A stretch of DNA of 64,000 nt from Nitrospirota bacterium (GTDB lineage Bacteria > Nitrospirota > JACRHL01). Positions 53,038 to 63,052 of the stretch are shown here, piece by piece (the first letter of the stretch is position 1; the number at the start of each line of letters is the position of its first letter). The DNA lies in the NCBI GenBank assembly GCA_016212085.1, contig JACRHL010000011.1, positions 1 through 64,000 on the forward strand. The letters run 5' to 3'. The notes beneath the pieces were generated by a model. It was not told the origin of the DNA, did no database searches, and saw only the letters and a program-made list of their open reading frames with translations. The position numbers were made by a program, and so were the translations under genes.

Positions 53038-53828
53038 TCGTCTCCTCGTGTCGGCGCACCGCAGGCGGGGCAGTCGGCCCGCCGCCGGATGCGGATCCTG
53101 CGAAACGTCATCTCCCCCATGTCACCGTGCAGCAGGGTGCCGGCGAGGGGCGTGCCCATCCCGGTGATCACCTTGACCACCTCCGCCGCCGCCAGCGACC
53201 CGAGCGCCCCCGGTACCGCCCCCAGCACCGGGAAACCCAGGTGGTCCCAGTCGGGAAAGGCCGGAAAGATGCACTTCAGGCAGGGGGTCTGGCCGGGAAC
53301 GATGGTGGTGAGGGTGTATTCCATCCCCCACATGGCCGCCTCGATCATCGGCACGCCCAGGGCGATGCAGGCCCGGTTGAGCACCTCCCGCTCCTCGAAG
53401 TTGAGACGGCAGCTTACCGCCACCTGGGCCTGGGCCACCAGGGCCAGGGCGTTCGCGTCGGTCAGGCGGGCGTCCATGGCGGTCACGTCCACGTCCGGGT
53501 TGAAGCGGTGCAGCGCCGCCCGCGCGCAGGCCACCCGGCTGTGCCCCAGCCAGTCGGGGGACATGAGGGTCTGCCGGTTCAGGTCGGGAAGCTCCAGCGG
53601 CCCCTCGTGGGTGAGCAGCAGGCGCCCGACGCCCGCCGCCGCCAGGTGGGTGGCCACGGTCCCGCCCAGGCCGCCCACGCCGGCCACCAGCACGGTGGCG
53701 TCGAACAGGCGTTGCTGGCCGGCGGCGCCGATGCCGTCGATGGGCAGTTGGCGTAGGTAGCGGGCCATCCCGGCCGGTGTTTGCGCCACCCGGGCGCGGT
53801 TGTCCAGCACGGCCGCGGGCGCGGTCAT
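53034..53828 (-). CDS. hesA: HesA/MoeB/ThiF-family adenylyltransferase
   Basis: E1-like enzyme that adenylates the C-terminus of a small sulfur carrier such as MoaD or ThiS. The ATP site has VLVAGVGGLGGTVATHLA, the acidic/arginine region is ELPDLNRQTLMSPDWLG, and the zinc cysteines are in TPCLKCIFPAFP and DCPACGAPT. Length is 264 residues. Members within nif operons are called HesA and are thought to help molybdenum or Fe-S cofactor delivery. It is coupled to nifV and the transporter gene by overlaps. A housekeeping MoeB role cannot be excluded. Confidence 0.85.
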   Translation of the reverse strand: MTAPAAVLDNRARVAQTPAGMARYLRQLPIDGIGAAGQQRLFDATVLVAGVGGLGGTVATHLAAAGVGRLLLTHEGPLELPDLNRQTLMSPDWLGHSRVACARAALHRFNPDVDVTAMDARLTDANALALVAQAQVAVSCRLNFEEREVLNRACIALGVPMIEAAMWGMEYTLTTIVPGQTPCLKCIFPAFPDWDHLGFPVLGAVPGALGSLAAAEVVKVITGMGTPLAGTLLHGDMGEMTFRRIRIRRRADCPACGAPTRGDE

Positions 53829-54988
53829 CCGGCGCTCTCCATCGGAACGGCGCCGCCGGGCAGTGCCTCGCGGCGGATGGCCGCCAGGTCGGCATCGGCG
53901 AGGGGGGCCTTCCGGGCCACCGCGCGGCCGCGGATGGCGGGCAGCAGGGTCTCCGCCTCGGCGCGGGACAGGAACACCCCCATGCGCGCGTAGCACGCCC
54001 GCACGGCGCGGGTGCCGGAGTGCTTGCCCAGCACGATGCGGTGGCGGGCGCCCACGTCGGCGGGGGACAGCCCCTCGTAGGTGCGGGCGTCCTTGAGCAG
54101 GCCGTCCACGTGGATGCCCGACTCGTGGGCGAACACCCCGGACCCGACCACCGGCTTGGAGGGGTGGATGGGCCGCCCCGAGGCATCCGCCACGAAGCGG
54201 CACAGGGCGGCCATGCGCCCGGTGCGGATGCCCGTGTCCGATCCCTCGATGACCTTGAGTGCCATGACCACCTCCTCCAGGGCCGCGTTGCCCGCCCGTT
54301 CGCCCAGGCCGTTCACCGTGGTGTTCACGTAGCTGGCGCCGGCGCGCACGGCGGCCAGGGCATTGGCGGTGGCCAGCCCCAGGTCGTTGTGGGTGTGGAT
54401 CTCCAGCGCCAGCGTGGTCTGCCGGGCCAGGGAGAACACCGCGTCGTAGGTGCGGAACGGGTCCCAGATGCCCACCGTGTCGCAGATGCGCAGCCGGTCG
54501 GCGCCCGCCGCCTGGGCGGCGCGGGCGAACGCGGCCAGGAAGCGGGCGTCCGCGCGGGAGGCGTCCTCACCCCCCACCGAAACGTAGAGACCGTGCCCCT
54601 TGGCGTAATCCACCGCGCGGGACAGCTGCCCGAGCACCCAGCCCCGGTCCCGCTTCAGCTTGGCGCCGATCTGGATGTCGGACACCGGCAGGGAGACGTG
54701 CACGGCGCCCGCCCCGCAGGCGATGGCCGCGTCGATGTCCGGCTGGATGGCGCGGCCCCAGGCGATGACCTGGGCGGAAAGGCCCAGGGCCAGGATGTCG
54801 CCGATGGCGCGCTGCTCCTCCAGCCCCATGGCGGGGATGCCCGCCTCGATCTGGTGCACGCCCAGCCGGTCGAGCAGGCGGGCGATGCGCACCTTCTCGG
54901 CGCGGGTGAAGGCGACGCCGGCGGTCTGCTCGCCGTCACGCAGGGTGGTGTCGTCGATGAATACGGCCTGTGACAGGGGCGCGATCAC
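53825..54988 (-). CDS. nifV: homocitrate synthase
   Basis: Condenses acetyl-CoA with 2-oxoglutarate to homocitrate, the organic ligand of FeMo-cofactor. The N-terminus FIDDTTLRDGEQTAGVAF is the alpha-IPM synthase-like TIM barrel start; metal-binding HTHNDLGLATANAL and the NTTVNGLGERAGNAALEEV block are intact. GSGVFAHESGIHVDGLLKD is typical of NifV. At 387 residues it lacks the regulatory domain of leucine-pathway synthases, as expected. It lies 18 bases after the DUF683 gene and overlaps hesA by 4 bases. Confidence 0.94.
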   Translation of the reverse strand: MIAPLSQAVFIDDTTLRDGEQTAGVAFTRAEKVRIARLLDRLGVHQIEAGIPAMGLEEQRAIGDILALGLSAQVIAWGRAIQPDIDAAIACGAGAVHVSLPVSDIQIGAKLKRDRGWVLGQLSRAVDYAKGHGLYVSVGGEDASRADARFLAAFARAAQAAGADRLRICDTVGIWDPFRTYDAVFSLARQTTLALEIHTHNDLGLATANALAAVRAGASYVNTTVNGLGERAGNAALEEVVMALKVIEGSDTGIRTGRMAALCRFVADASGRPIHPSKPVVGSGVFAHESGIHVDGLLKDARTYEGLSPADVGARHRIVLGKHSGTRAVRACYARMGVFLSRAEAETLLPAIRGRAVARKAPLADADLAAIRREALPGGAVPMESAG

Positions 54989-55006
54989 GGGAACCCTTTC
55001 AACCGG

Positions 55007-55219
55007 TCAGGAACCGGCTGCCTCCAGTACGTCAAGTTGTTGCCTGGACTCGAAATAGGCCACGTGGCGGTCGTAGGCCGCCTGGGCCTTTTCCGGGATC
55101 TCTCGCCAGCGGGCGGGGCACTCCTCGGCCACGTCGTGCAGCGCCATGGCCGCCTCCGCCGCCTCGCGCTTGAGGCGTTTGACCTGCCGGGTCATGGATT
55201 CGAGGTCTGTGCCGGTCAT
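55007..55219 (-). CDS. CCE_0567-type small metalloprotein (DUF683), nif-associated
   Basis: A 70-residue helical hairpin protein. MTRQVKRLKREAAEAAMALHD and the CPARWREIPEKAQAAYDRH segment match the DUF683 family, which is found almost only in nif clusters next to NifX and the DUF269 protein and whose structure is a two-helix metal-binding bundle. Its role in cofactor handling is not defined. The ATG overlaps the stop of the 50-residue ORF (CCATGA), so translation is coupled. Confidence 0.82.
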   Translation of the reverse strand: MTGTDLESMTRQVKRLKREAAEAAMALHDVAEECPARWREIPEKAQAAYDRHVAYFESRQQLDVLEAAGS

Positions 55220-55368
55220 GGCCGCGTCTCCCCCTCGGGGGTGGCCGGCTTGGCGGGTGGCGGCATGCGCCGGGCCAGTTCCATGAGCGGGTGCCCGTCG
55301 GCCCCGGTCATGCGGCGGAACGCCATCCCCAGGGACGAGGCGCCGCGCCGCGTGTTCAGGATCGCCAT
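55216..55368 (-). CDS. 50-residue hypothetical protein in the nif operon
   Basis: An open frame filling the gap between nifZ and the DUF683 gene on the same strand: it starts 4 bases after the nifZ stop and ends inside the next start codon. The product begins MAILNTRRGASSLGMAFRRM, is basic at the N-terminus and Pro-rich at the C-terminus (MPPPAKPATPEGETRP). I recognise no family. Its perfect fit into the overlap pattern of the operon is the main argument that it is translated. Confidence 0.6.
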   Translation of the reverse strand: MAILNTRRGASSLGMAFRRMTGADGHPLMELARRMPPPAKPATPEGETRP

Positions 55369-55371
55369 GGC

Positions 55372-55659
55372 CTATGCCTCCGCCGCCGGGACGGGGGACT
55401 CCGCCAGCTCCAGCTCCTTGGCGCGGCAGCCCACCATGTAGTCGTGCTCCACGAAGTGCACGGCATAAATGTAGAACTGCTGCAAGAACTCGCCGATGCT
55501 GGCCACGTAGCCCACGTCGCCCTTGTTCACCAGCACCGCCCCGATCTCCTTGCCGGGAAAGGTGCCGTCGTTGCGAATCACCTTCTTCGAGCGCACCCGC
55601 TGGCCGTAGTCGAAGGCCGGCGGGTCGTTGAGCTCCACGGTCTGTTCCGCGCGCATCAT
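55372..55659 (-). CDS. nifZ: nitrogen fixation protein NifZ
   Basis: A 95-residue member of the NifZ family, recognised by FDYGQRVRSKKVIRNDGTFP, GKEIGAVLVNKGDVGYV and IGEFLQQFYIYAVHFVE, ending with MVGCRAKELEL. NifZ works with chaperones on maturation of the second P-cluster of the MoFe protein. It is shorter than the Azotobacter protein, lacking the C-terminal extension. GGAG precedes ATG 55659, 15 bases after the DUF269 gene. Confidence 0.87.
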   Translation of the reverse strand: MMRAEQTVELNDPPAFDYGQRVRSKKVIRNDGTFPGKEIGAVLVNKGDVGYVASIGEFLQQFYIYAVHFVEHDYMVGCRAKELELAESPVPAAEA

Positions 55660-55674
55660 TGGGTGTGTCTCCTG

Positions 55675-56136
55675 TTACAGCCGGGCCACTTCGGGGTATC
55701 TGTCGATGAGCGCCACGGCGGCGTCGATCATCCGCTCCCCCTCCCTGGCCAGTGCGTCAAGGCTGTCGAAGCCGAAGCGGTGAACGTCCCTCAGGTGCCT
55801 GCTGACCACCACCAGGCGGCCGGTGGTCAGCACCACCCGGCCGAAGCCCTCGTGGTGCATGGCCATGATGGGCGAGGCCATGTGCCCGCAGCGCTTCTCG
55901 ATGGCGAGGCCCAGGGCGTTGTAGAACAGCTCCAGCCGTTCCAGCATCTCCGGATCCGGGTCGCCCATGATGGGAATCTCGCGGCGCTTCGCCTTGTCGA
56001 CGATGAACGGCTCCAGGAGCTGCGCGTCGGACTTCCTGTCCCACGCCCCGTGGGCGTCCAGGGCGCGGAATTGGGTCACCAGCTCGCGCAGGAACGGGTG
56101 GTTGATGGCCTCGGGGGCCTCGGTTCCAGTGGTCAT
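55675..56136 (-). CDS. NifX-associated nitrogen fixation protein (DUF269)
   Basis: A 153-residue protein with [41 protein letters not shown] and [20 protein letters not shown], all characteristic of the family always found next to nifX. No enzyme activity is assigned; loss affects FeMo-cofactor assembly only mildly in studied species. It lies 4 bases after the nifX stop. Confidence 0.9.
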   Translation of the reverse strand: MTTGTEAPEAINHPFLRELVTQFRALDAHGAWDRKSDAQLLEPFIVDKAKRREIPIMGDPDPEMLERLELFYNALGLAIEKRCGHMASPIMAMHHEGFGRVVLTTGRLVVVSRHLRDVHRFGFDSLDALAREGERMIDAAVALIDRYPEVARL

Positions 56137-56140
56137 CGGG

Positions 56141-56539
56141 TCATGCCTCCTCGAAGTCGAACGTGCGTTCCCGGCCCTTCAGCATCGCCTTGCGCAGCCA
56201 GGGCGGCGGGGTTCCGCCGAGAACCTCCCGGAGCTTTTCCAGGAGGCCCTCGATGGGCTCCGCCTCGGCCACCTTGACCGGGTGGATCCGGCGCGCCACC
56301 ACCCGGGCGGCGGCGGACCCGCCGATGGCGGCCACGTAGAGGATGGCGCAGTCGCCGATGGCCTCGATCTTGGGCACCAGCTTGTCCTCGTTGCCGTCCT
56401 CGAACAGCTCGCCGGCGAAGTTGAACGTGTCCACATGGCGGTGGCCGTCCTCGCTCACGTCGTAGATGATGATGTGCCGGGCCCAGCCGAAGTGGGCGTC
56501 CACCGTTGCCAGGTCCTGGGTGGCGAATGCGACTTTCAT
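56141..56539 (-). CDS. nifX: FeMo-cofactor carrier protein NifX
   Basis: A 132-residue protein of the NifX/NafY/NifB-C fold: [20 protein letters not shown] at the N-terminus (the His near residue 16 is a likely ligand), [21 protein letters not shown], then [18 protein letters not shown]. It holds NifB-co or the VK-cluster during FeMo-co synthesis on NifEN. It starts 10 bases after nifK. nifE and nifN, its usual partners, are not in this window. Confidence 0.92.
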   Translation of the reverse strand: MKVAFATQDLATVDAHFGWARHIIIYDVSEDGHRHVDTFNFAGELFEDGNEDKLVPKIEAIGDCAILYVAAIGGSAAARVVARRIHPVKVAEAEPIEGLLEKLREVLGGTPPPWLRKAMLKGRERTFDFEEA

Positions 56540-56549
56540 TGCGCCACCG

Positions 56550-58088
56550 TCAGCGGATGATGTCGAAGCTGTAGTCGGTCTTGGCCGGCACGTTGCTGGC
56601 CTTGTCCGCCTCGTCGAAGATCTTGTCGAGGATCTTCGTCAGCACGTTCAGTCCGCCCTGGTACCCCGTCAGCGGCTGGCGGTGATGGTGGTGCCGGTCG
56701 AAGATGGGGAAGCCCATGCGGATCAGCGGCGTGCCCGTGTCGCGCTCCAGGTACTTGCCGTAGGTGTTGCCGATCAGGAAGTCCACCGGCTCGGTGAACA
56801 GCAGCGAGCGCATGTGCCACAGGTCGCGGCCCGCATGGACCTTGCACGCCGCCCCCTGGGGGTAGGTGTTGAACAGGGCCTGGACCTTCTTCTCCCATTT
56901 CTTGCCGCCGTTGGTGGCCAGCACGTGGGTGGGTTCGGCGCCGATCTCCAGCAGGAACTCGGCCAGCCCCAGGCACAGGTCGGGGTCGCCGTAGAGGGCG
57001 AACTTCTTGCCGTGCAGATAGGCCATGGAGTCGGCCATGGCGTCCACCAGGCGGCCACGCTCCCTGGTGAGCGACTCGGGGATCTCCTTGCCGGTGAGGC
57101 GGGCGATCTCCATCAGGAAGCGGTCGGTGCCCGAGACGCCGATGGGCTGGTTCAGCGCCACCCTCTCCTGGCCCTTCTCCGCGGCGTAGGCCAGGGTCTT
57201 CTCGGTGCTGTACTCCTGGAAGGCGACGGTGGCCTTGGCGTTCAGGGCGGCCTTCACCTGGTCGATGGTGGTGCCACCGTCATACATGCGGAAGGTGCCG
57301 TCGGTGGGGGTGTCCCACACGTCGGAGCTGTCGGACAGGATGGTATGGGCCACCTCCATGCAGTCGAGCATGCGCTTCACCTCGCGGGCGTTGCCGACGA
57401 TGTTGCCGTCGAAGCCCAGCACGATGTTGACCGCGTCGCCCGCCGTGCGTTCCGCGCCCTCCCAGAAGTGCTTGAGGACGGAGTGCACGGTGGCGTCGTA
57501 GCCGGTGACGTGGGAGCCGACGAAGGCCGGGGTGTGGGCGAACGGAACGTCGAACTCCGGGGGGATGGACCCCTTCTCCTTGGCGGTCTTGATGAACGAG
57601 TTCAGGTCGTCGCCGATCACCTCGGCCATGCAGGTGGTGGAAACGTGCACCAGCTTCGGCTTGTAGAGGCTGTAGGCGTTGGCCAGCCCCTCCACCAGGT
57701 TGCCCAGGCCGCCGAACACCGCGGCGTCCTCGGTCATGGACGACGACACGCAGGAGCTGGGCTCCTTGAAGTGGCGGGAGAAGTGGCTGCGGTAGTAGGC
57801 CACGCACCCCTGGGAGCCGTGCACGAACGGCAGGGCGCCATCAAAGCCCACGGTGGCGAACACCGCGCCCAGCGGCTGGCAGGCCTTGGCCGGGTTGACG
57901 GTAAGGGCCTCGCGGGCGAAGTTCAGGTCCTTGTACTCGGGGGTCTTGGTCCACTCCCGGATCTTCTCGATCTCGTCCGAGCCACACGGGTTCTCGAAGC
58001 GCTCCCGCTTGCTCTCGAACATCTCCAGATATTCCGGCTCGCGGAACAGCTCGCTGTGGTCGAGCACCTTGTCTGCGTTCTGAGGCAT
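56550..58088 (-). CDS. nifK: nitrogenase MoFe protein beta chain
   Basis: Forms the alpha2-beta2 MoFe protein with NifD. P-cluster cysteines are in [36 protein letters not shown] and [36 protein letters not shown] and [20 protein letters not shown] are further family blocks. At 512 residues it is the normal Mo-type (group I/II) length, with the N-terminal extension that wraps NifD. The stop is followed closely by nifX. Confidence 0.97.
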   Translation of the reverse strand: MPQNADKVLDHSELFREPEYLEMFESKRERFENPCGSDEIEKIREWTKTPEYKDLNFAREALTVNPAKACQPLGAVFATVGFDGALPFVHGSQGCVAYYRSHFSRHFKEPSSCVSSSMTEDAAVFGGLGNLVEGLANAYSLYKPKLVHVSTTCMAEVIGDDLNSFIKTAKEKGSIPPEFDVPFAHTPAFVGSHVTGYDATVHSVLKHFWEGAERTAGDAVNIVLGFDGNIVGNAREVKRMLDCMEVAHTILSDSSDVWDTPTDGTFRMYDGGTTIDQVKAALNAKATVAFQEYSTEKTLAYAAEKGQERVALNQPIGVSGTDRFLMEIARLTGKEIPESLTRERGRLVDAMADSMAYLHGKKFALYGDPDLCLGLAEFLLEIGAEPTHVLATNGGKKWEKKVQALFNTYPQGAACKVHAGRDLWHMRSLLFTEPVDFLIGNTYGKYLERDTGTPLIRMGFPIFDRHHHHRQPLTGYQGGLNVLTKILDKIFDEADKASNVPAKTDYSFDIIR

Positions 58089-58169
58089 TGTCGTTACCTT
58101 TTACTTGTCGTCTTGAAAAACCGTGTCCGTCCGGCACGGGCGGCCGGTGCGCCCGTGCCGGGCAAGGGC

Positions 58170-59609
58170 CTACCGCTTCCAGGGGGCCTTGGTCATCTTC
58201 CAGACCGGGTTGTTGATGGCCATGTCCATGTCGCGGGCGAAGATGGCGAAGCCGTCGTAGCCGTGATAGGGTCCGGAGTAGTCCCAGCTGTGCATCTGCC
58301 GGAACGGGATGCCCATCTTCTGGAACACGTACTTCTCCTTGATCCCCGAACCCACCAGGTCCGGCTGGATCCCCTCGACGAACTTCTCGAACTCGTAGCC
58401 GGTCACGTCGTCGTAGAGGACGGTGCCGTCCTTCACGTACTCGGCGGTCCGCTTGTAGTCGTCGTTGTGGCCGAACTCGTAGCCGGTGCCGACCACCTTC
58501 ATGCCCAGGTCCTCGTAGGCGCCGATCACGTGGCGCGGGCGCAGGCCGCCCACGTAGAGCATGACCGTCTTGCCCTCCAGGCGCGGGCGGTACCTGTCGA
58601 TCACCGCCTGCATGAGGGGCTTGTACTTGGCGATGACCCTCTCGGCGCCATCCTGGATGGTCTGGTCGAAGTGGCTGGCGATCTTGCGCAGGCTCGCCTC
58701 GATCTTGCTGGGGCCGAAGAAGTTGTACTCCACCCAGGGGATGCCGTACTTCTCCTCCATGTGCCGGCTGATGTAGTTCATCGAGCGGTAGCAGTGCAGG
58801 ATGTTGAGCCTCACCTTGGGGGTGTTCCTCAGCTCTTGCAGGGTGCCGTCGCCGGACCACTGGGCCACCACGTTCAGGCCCATCTCCTCCAGCAGGATGC
58901 GGCTGGACCAGGCGTCGCCGCCAATGTTGTAGTCGCCGATGATGGCCACGTCGTAGGGGCCGCTTCCGGCCTTCGCCTCCTCCGGGCTGATCTTGTCGAA
59001 CACCCAGTCGCGCACGGTGTCGTTGGCGATGTGGTGGCCCAGGGACTGGGATACGCCGCGGAAGCCCTCGCAGCGGACCGGCACGATGGTCTTGTTGTAT
59101 TCCTTGCCCTTCGCCTTGGCCACCGCCTCGATGTCGTCACCGATCAGGCCGATGGGGCACTCGCTCTGGATGGTGGTGCCGTGGTTCAGGGGAAACAGGG
59201 TCTCGATCTCGTCGATGATCTGGGCCAGCTTCTTGTCGCCGCCGAACACGATGTCCCGCTCCTGGAAGTCGGAGGTGAACTGCATGGTGACGAAGGTGTC
59301 CACGCCGGTGGTGCCGATGTAGTAGTTGCGGCGGCTCGCCCACGAGTACTGGCCGCAGCCCACCGGGCCGTGGCTGATGTGGATCATGTCCTTGATCGGG
59401 CCCCACACCACGCCCTTGGAGCCGGCGTAGGCACAGCCGCGGATGGTCATGACGCCGGGCAGGGACTTCACGTTGCTCTTGACGTCGCAGGTGTCGTTCC
59501 CCTCCTGGTGGACGCCCAGGTGCTTGGAGCGCTTTTTCCGGGACTTTTCGGGATAGACCGACAACACGTCGTCGATCATCTTCTGTGCATTCTCAACGGT
59601 CAGGTTCAC
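58170..59609 (-). CDS. nifD: nitrogenase MoFe protein alpha chain
   Basis: Carries FeMo-cofactor. P-cluster cysteines lie in [30 protein letters not shown] and [12 protein letters not shown]. The FeMo-co cysteine is in [19 protein letters not shown] and the histidine in [39 protein letters not shown] holds the His and Gln next to the cofactor. At 479 residues it is a normal Mo-nitrogenase alpha chain. The gap to nifK is 81 bases, without a convincing internal promoter. Confidence 0.97.
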   Translation of the reverse strand: MNLTVENAQKMIDDVLSVYPEKSRKKRSKHLGVHQEGNDTCDVKSNVKSLPGVMTIRGCAYAGSKGVVWGPIKDMIHISHGPVGCGQYSWASRRNYYIGTTGVDTFVTMQFTSDFQERDIVFGGDKKLAQIIDEIETLFPLNHGTTIQSECPIGLIGDDIEAVAKAKGKEYNKTIVPVRCEGFRGVSQSLGHHIANDTVRDWVFDKISPEEAKAGSGPYDVAIIGDYNIGGDAWSSRILLEEMGLNVVAQWSGDGTLQELRNTPKVRLNILHCYRSMNYISRHMEEKYGIPWVEYNFFGPSKIEASLRKIASHFDQTIQDGAERVIAKYKPLMQAVIDRYRPRLEGKTVMLYVGGLRPRHVIGAYEDLGMKVVGTGYEFGHNDDYKRTAEYVKDGTVLYDDVTGYEFEKFVEGIQPDLVGSGIKEKYVFQKMGIPFRQMHSWDYSGPYHGYDGFAIFARDMDMAINNPVWKMTKAPWKR

Positions 59610-59654
59610 GGCACTTGCCTCCTTGGGGAAATGCTCCGGTTTGGGGGGCCCTCG

Positions 59655-59680
59655 GAGCCGCCGCCCGGAGGCGGCGGCTC
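59655..59680 (-). other. stable mRNA hairpin between nifH and nifD
   Basis: Eleven perfect G/C-rich pairs (59655-59665 with 59670-59680). Read on the transcribed minus strand the loop is TCCG closed by C-G, i.e. a cUNCGg tetraloop, the most stable class. No T-run follows, so it should protect the nifH 3' end rather than end transcription fully. Confidence 0.75.
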
Positions 59681-59714
59681 GCTTGAGGGGATTGTTGCGG
59701 GTTGACCGGGGCGG

Positions 59715-60940
<1,226 letters not shown>

Positions 60941-60985
60941 TGTGACCCTGTATCCGTTGGTGGTTAGGCCGACACCCGGACCTAA

Positions 60986-61001
60986 TGCACGGTCCTTGCC
61001 A
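60986..61001 (-). promoter_or_regulatory. sigma-54 type promoter of the nif operon
   Basis: Minus strand TGGCAAGGACCGTGCA matches the TGGCAC-N5-TTGCA consensus with two mismatches and the exact GG-N10-GC spacing. The start would be near 60975, 35 bases before the DUF2292 ATG and about 400 bases before nifH. Confidence 0.65.
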
Positions 61002-61139
61002 AATGACATATGCCCGCCTGTATTTTTCTACTAACAAGTATTTTTGTTTGTTTAAACAGGTAGTTATAAATTTATAAAATGGGGGAAGATGGGCATGCGG
61101 AAGGGCCGTCGGCACGCCATCCGACACGCCGCCGTGGTG

Positions 61140-61183
61140 GCTTTGCGACAATTTTGGATCGGGCCCGGAATGCTTTGCGACAA
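61140..61183. promoter_or_regulatory. direct repeat, possible activator site upstream of the nif promoter
   Basis: GCTTTGCGACAA occurs at 61140-61151 and 61172-61183, 32 bases apart (about three helical turns) and 140-180 bases upstream of the sigma-54 promoter. On the minus strand each copy holds a TGT half-site; neither completes TGT-N10-ACA. It could be a variant NifA site or serve draT on the other side. Confidence 0.4.
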
Positions 61184-61292
61184 GGCTGTTTAACGGGCCT
61201 GGCGGCGGGTGTCCGGGCCCGCCTACCCTGGGTGGCGCAACCTGTGTATGATGGGCGCCCATCCCGCCGATGGAGCCCCTTGAACGTCCGTC

Positions 61293-62075
61293 ATGTCCAC
61301 GTCCCACCTGCACGCGCGCAACATGATCGGCATGCCGACGGCCCTGTTCGCCTCGGCGGCCTTCAACCTCACCCCCATGCCGACCCACGTCGCGGGGGTG
61401 GAGAAGGCCCACGCGCGCCTGTTCAAGCGGCTGGAGGGGACGGCGGCGGCGGCGGCGCCCGGGGTGTTCACCGGCTACATGGCCGAGGCCCTCGGCGTGC
61501 CGCGCGGGCGCGACGGCAAGATGTTCAGCTACCTGCGCCTGCTGCGGGGCTGGTTCTTCGATTCCAATCAGCTCGAGGGGGCGATCATGAAGGGGTGGGC
61601 GGAGAGCCGCTTCGGGCTGGCGCCCCTGTACCACGGGGAATCCATCGCGGACGATGCTGGCGCCCGCCGCGCCTGGCGCGCTTGGCACCAGGCGCCACGC
61701 CTGGCGGGCGTGGACCTGGAGGGGCTGTTCACCCAGCTCGACCTGCTCTACGAGTATGCCCAGTGGTGGCTGGCCCGCTTCGGGCCGCGCCCGCGCTACT
61801 TCACCCTGTATCGGGGGGCCAACCGGGTGAGCCCGGAGCACCGGGTGCGCGAGGAGCGGGAGCGGGACCTGTGGGTGGTGCGCAACAACAACCTGGTGAG
61901 CTACTCCCTGGACCGGGAGCGGGCCGACGAGTTCGGCGACGCGGTGCTCAAGGTGGAGGCGCCGTTCGAGAAGATCCTGTGCTTTCCGGAATTGCTGTCC
62001 GGCTGCCTGCCGCACTACGAGCGGGAGTACATCCTGATCGGCGGCGATTACCTCACGGAGATCCTGCCGGGGTGA
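61293..62075 (+). CDS. draT: NAD-dinitrogen-reductase ADP-ribosyltransferase
   Basis: Inactivates NifH by ADP-ribosylating its conserved arginine when ammonium appears or energy drops. The 260-residue protein starts like known DraT (NMIGMPTALFASAAFN), with YFTLYRGANRVSPEHRV containing the ADP-ribosyltransferase arginine and NNNLVSYSLDRERADEFGD the STS-like region; the acidic end FPELLSGCLPHYEREYILIG holds the catalytic glutamate. ATG 61293 has no strong ribosome binding site. It is transcribed away from nifH and runs tail to tail into draG. Confidence 0.92.
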   Translation: MSTSHLHARNMIGMPTALFASAAFNLTPMPTHVAGVEKAHARLFKRLEGTAAAAAPGVFTGYMAEALGVPRGRDGKMFSYLRLLRGWFFDSNQLEGAIMKGWAESRFGLAPLYHGESIADDAGARRAWRAWHQAPRLAGVDLEGLFTQLDLLYEYAQWWLARFGPRPRYFTLYRGANRVSPEHRVREERERDLWVVRNNNLVSYSLDRERADEFGDAVLKVEAPFEKILCFPELLSGCLPHYEREYILIGGDYLTEILPG

Positions 62076-63036
62076 CGGCGCGTCGGGGGCAGGGCGGGAA
62101 GCGCTCCAGCAGCGCGTCCACCTGCCCCTCGATGGCGCGCCGCGCATTGGGGTCGAGGCGCTTCAGCCAGCGTCCGGGAATGGCATCGGGGCCGTAGAAG
62201 GCCCCGGCCAGGGCCCCGGCCAGGGCCCCGTTGGTGTCGGCGTCGCCCCCCTGGTTGACGGTGGCCACCAGGCAGCTCTCGAAATCGAAGGTGTTGGTGA
62301 AGAAGTGCAGCACGGTGCGCGCCGTGTGCACCACATATCCGTCCGTCTCGCCCCGGAAGCGCCTGGGGTCGAAGGCGGGGAAGGCCTCGGTCCAGGTGCG
62401 GATCAGCGTCTGGACCGGCGCCTCGCCGCCCAAGAGCAGCGCCTGCCGGGTCAGATCCCCCAGCAGCAGGGTGCCGGCGTCCGCCTCCGGGTGGTTGTGG
62501 GTCACGCGGGCCTGGGCCAGGCTCCACTCCACGAACGCCGCCCGGTCGCCCAGGGTGGCCAGGACCACCGGCAGGTTGCGCATGGCGCCGCCGTTGCCCG
62601 CGGCGTGGGGCGAATAGGCGGCCTCCACGGTGCCGAGGGCGCGGTAGCGCACCAATCCCCGCCGCACCGTGTGGCCGATGTCCACCGGTTTTGCGGCCAT
62701 CCACGCCAGGTAGTGGCGCGCCACGCAGTGGGGGTCCATGCCCCCCGCCTCCAGCAGGGCGTTCCCCAGGGCCAGGCTCATCTGGGTGTCGTCGGTGATC
62801 TGGCCCGGTTTCAGGTGCAGCCAGCCGCCGCCGGTCATGTTCTGGTGCACCCCGTGGCGGGCGCGGATCTCCGCCGGGATCATGAACTCGGTGGTGGCCC
62901 CCAGGGCGTCGCCCACCGCCAGCCCCAGATAGGCGCCCAGCGCCCGCTCGCGCACCCGCTCGAAGTCCACGGCGTCCGGCCGGGGCGGGGCGCCGGGGAG
63001 GGTGTCGGGGAGCGTGGGGCCGGTGGCGCGTGGCAT
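62053..63036 (-). CDS. draG: ADP-ribosyl-dinitrogen reductase glycohydrolase
   Basis: Reactivates NifH by removing ADP-ribose. The binuclear Mn site is built from ITDDTQMSLALGNALL and GGDADTNGALAGALAGAFYG; ALGAYLGLAVGDALGATTEF is the N-terminal ARH signature. Length 327 residues, slightly longer than the Rhodospirillum enzyme because of a Pro-rich N-terminus. Its last 23 bases overlap the end of draT on the opposite strand. It lies 16 bases after the NifU-like gene and so belongs to the minus-strand nif group. Confidence 0.93.
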   Translation of the reverse strand: MPRATGPTLPDTLPGAPPRPDAVDFERVRERALGAYLGLAVGDALGATTEFMIPAEIRARHGVHQNMTGGGWLHLKPGQITDDTQMSLALGNALLEAGGMDPHCVARHYLAWMAAKPVDIGHTVRRGLVRYRALGTVEAAYSPHAAGNGGAMRNLPVVLATLGDRAAFVEWSLAQARVTHNHPEADAGTLLLGDLTRQALLLGGEAPVQTLIRTWTEAFPAFDPRRFRGETDGYVVHTARTVLHFFTNTFDFESCLVATVNQGGDADTNGALAGALAGAFYGPDAIPGRWLKRLDPNARRAIEGQVDALLERFPPCPRRAVTPAGSP

Positions 63037-63052
63037 GGCTGATCCGCCCGGC

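Noticed and set aside
56466-59705. A 1079-residue plus-strand open frame antisense to nifK and nifD
   Set aside because: The nitrogenase genes have all catalytic residues intact; the long antisense frame follows from codon bias and lacks any motif.
60941-61009. A longer DUF2292 protein starting at ATG 61009
   Set aside because: The extra 23 codons contain the sigma-54 promoter sequence, no family similarity is seen there, and ATG 60940 has a good ribosome binding site.
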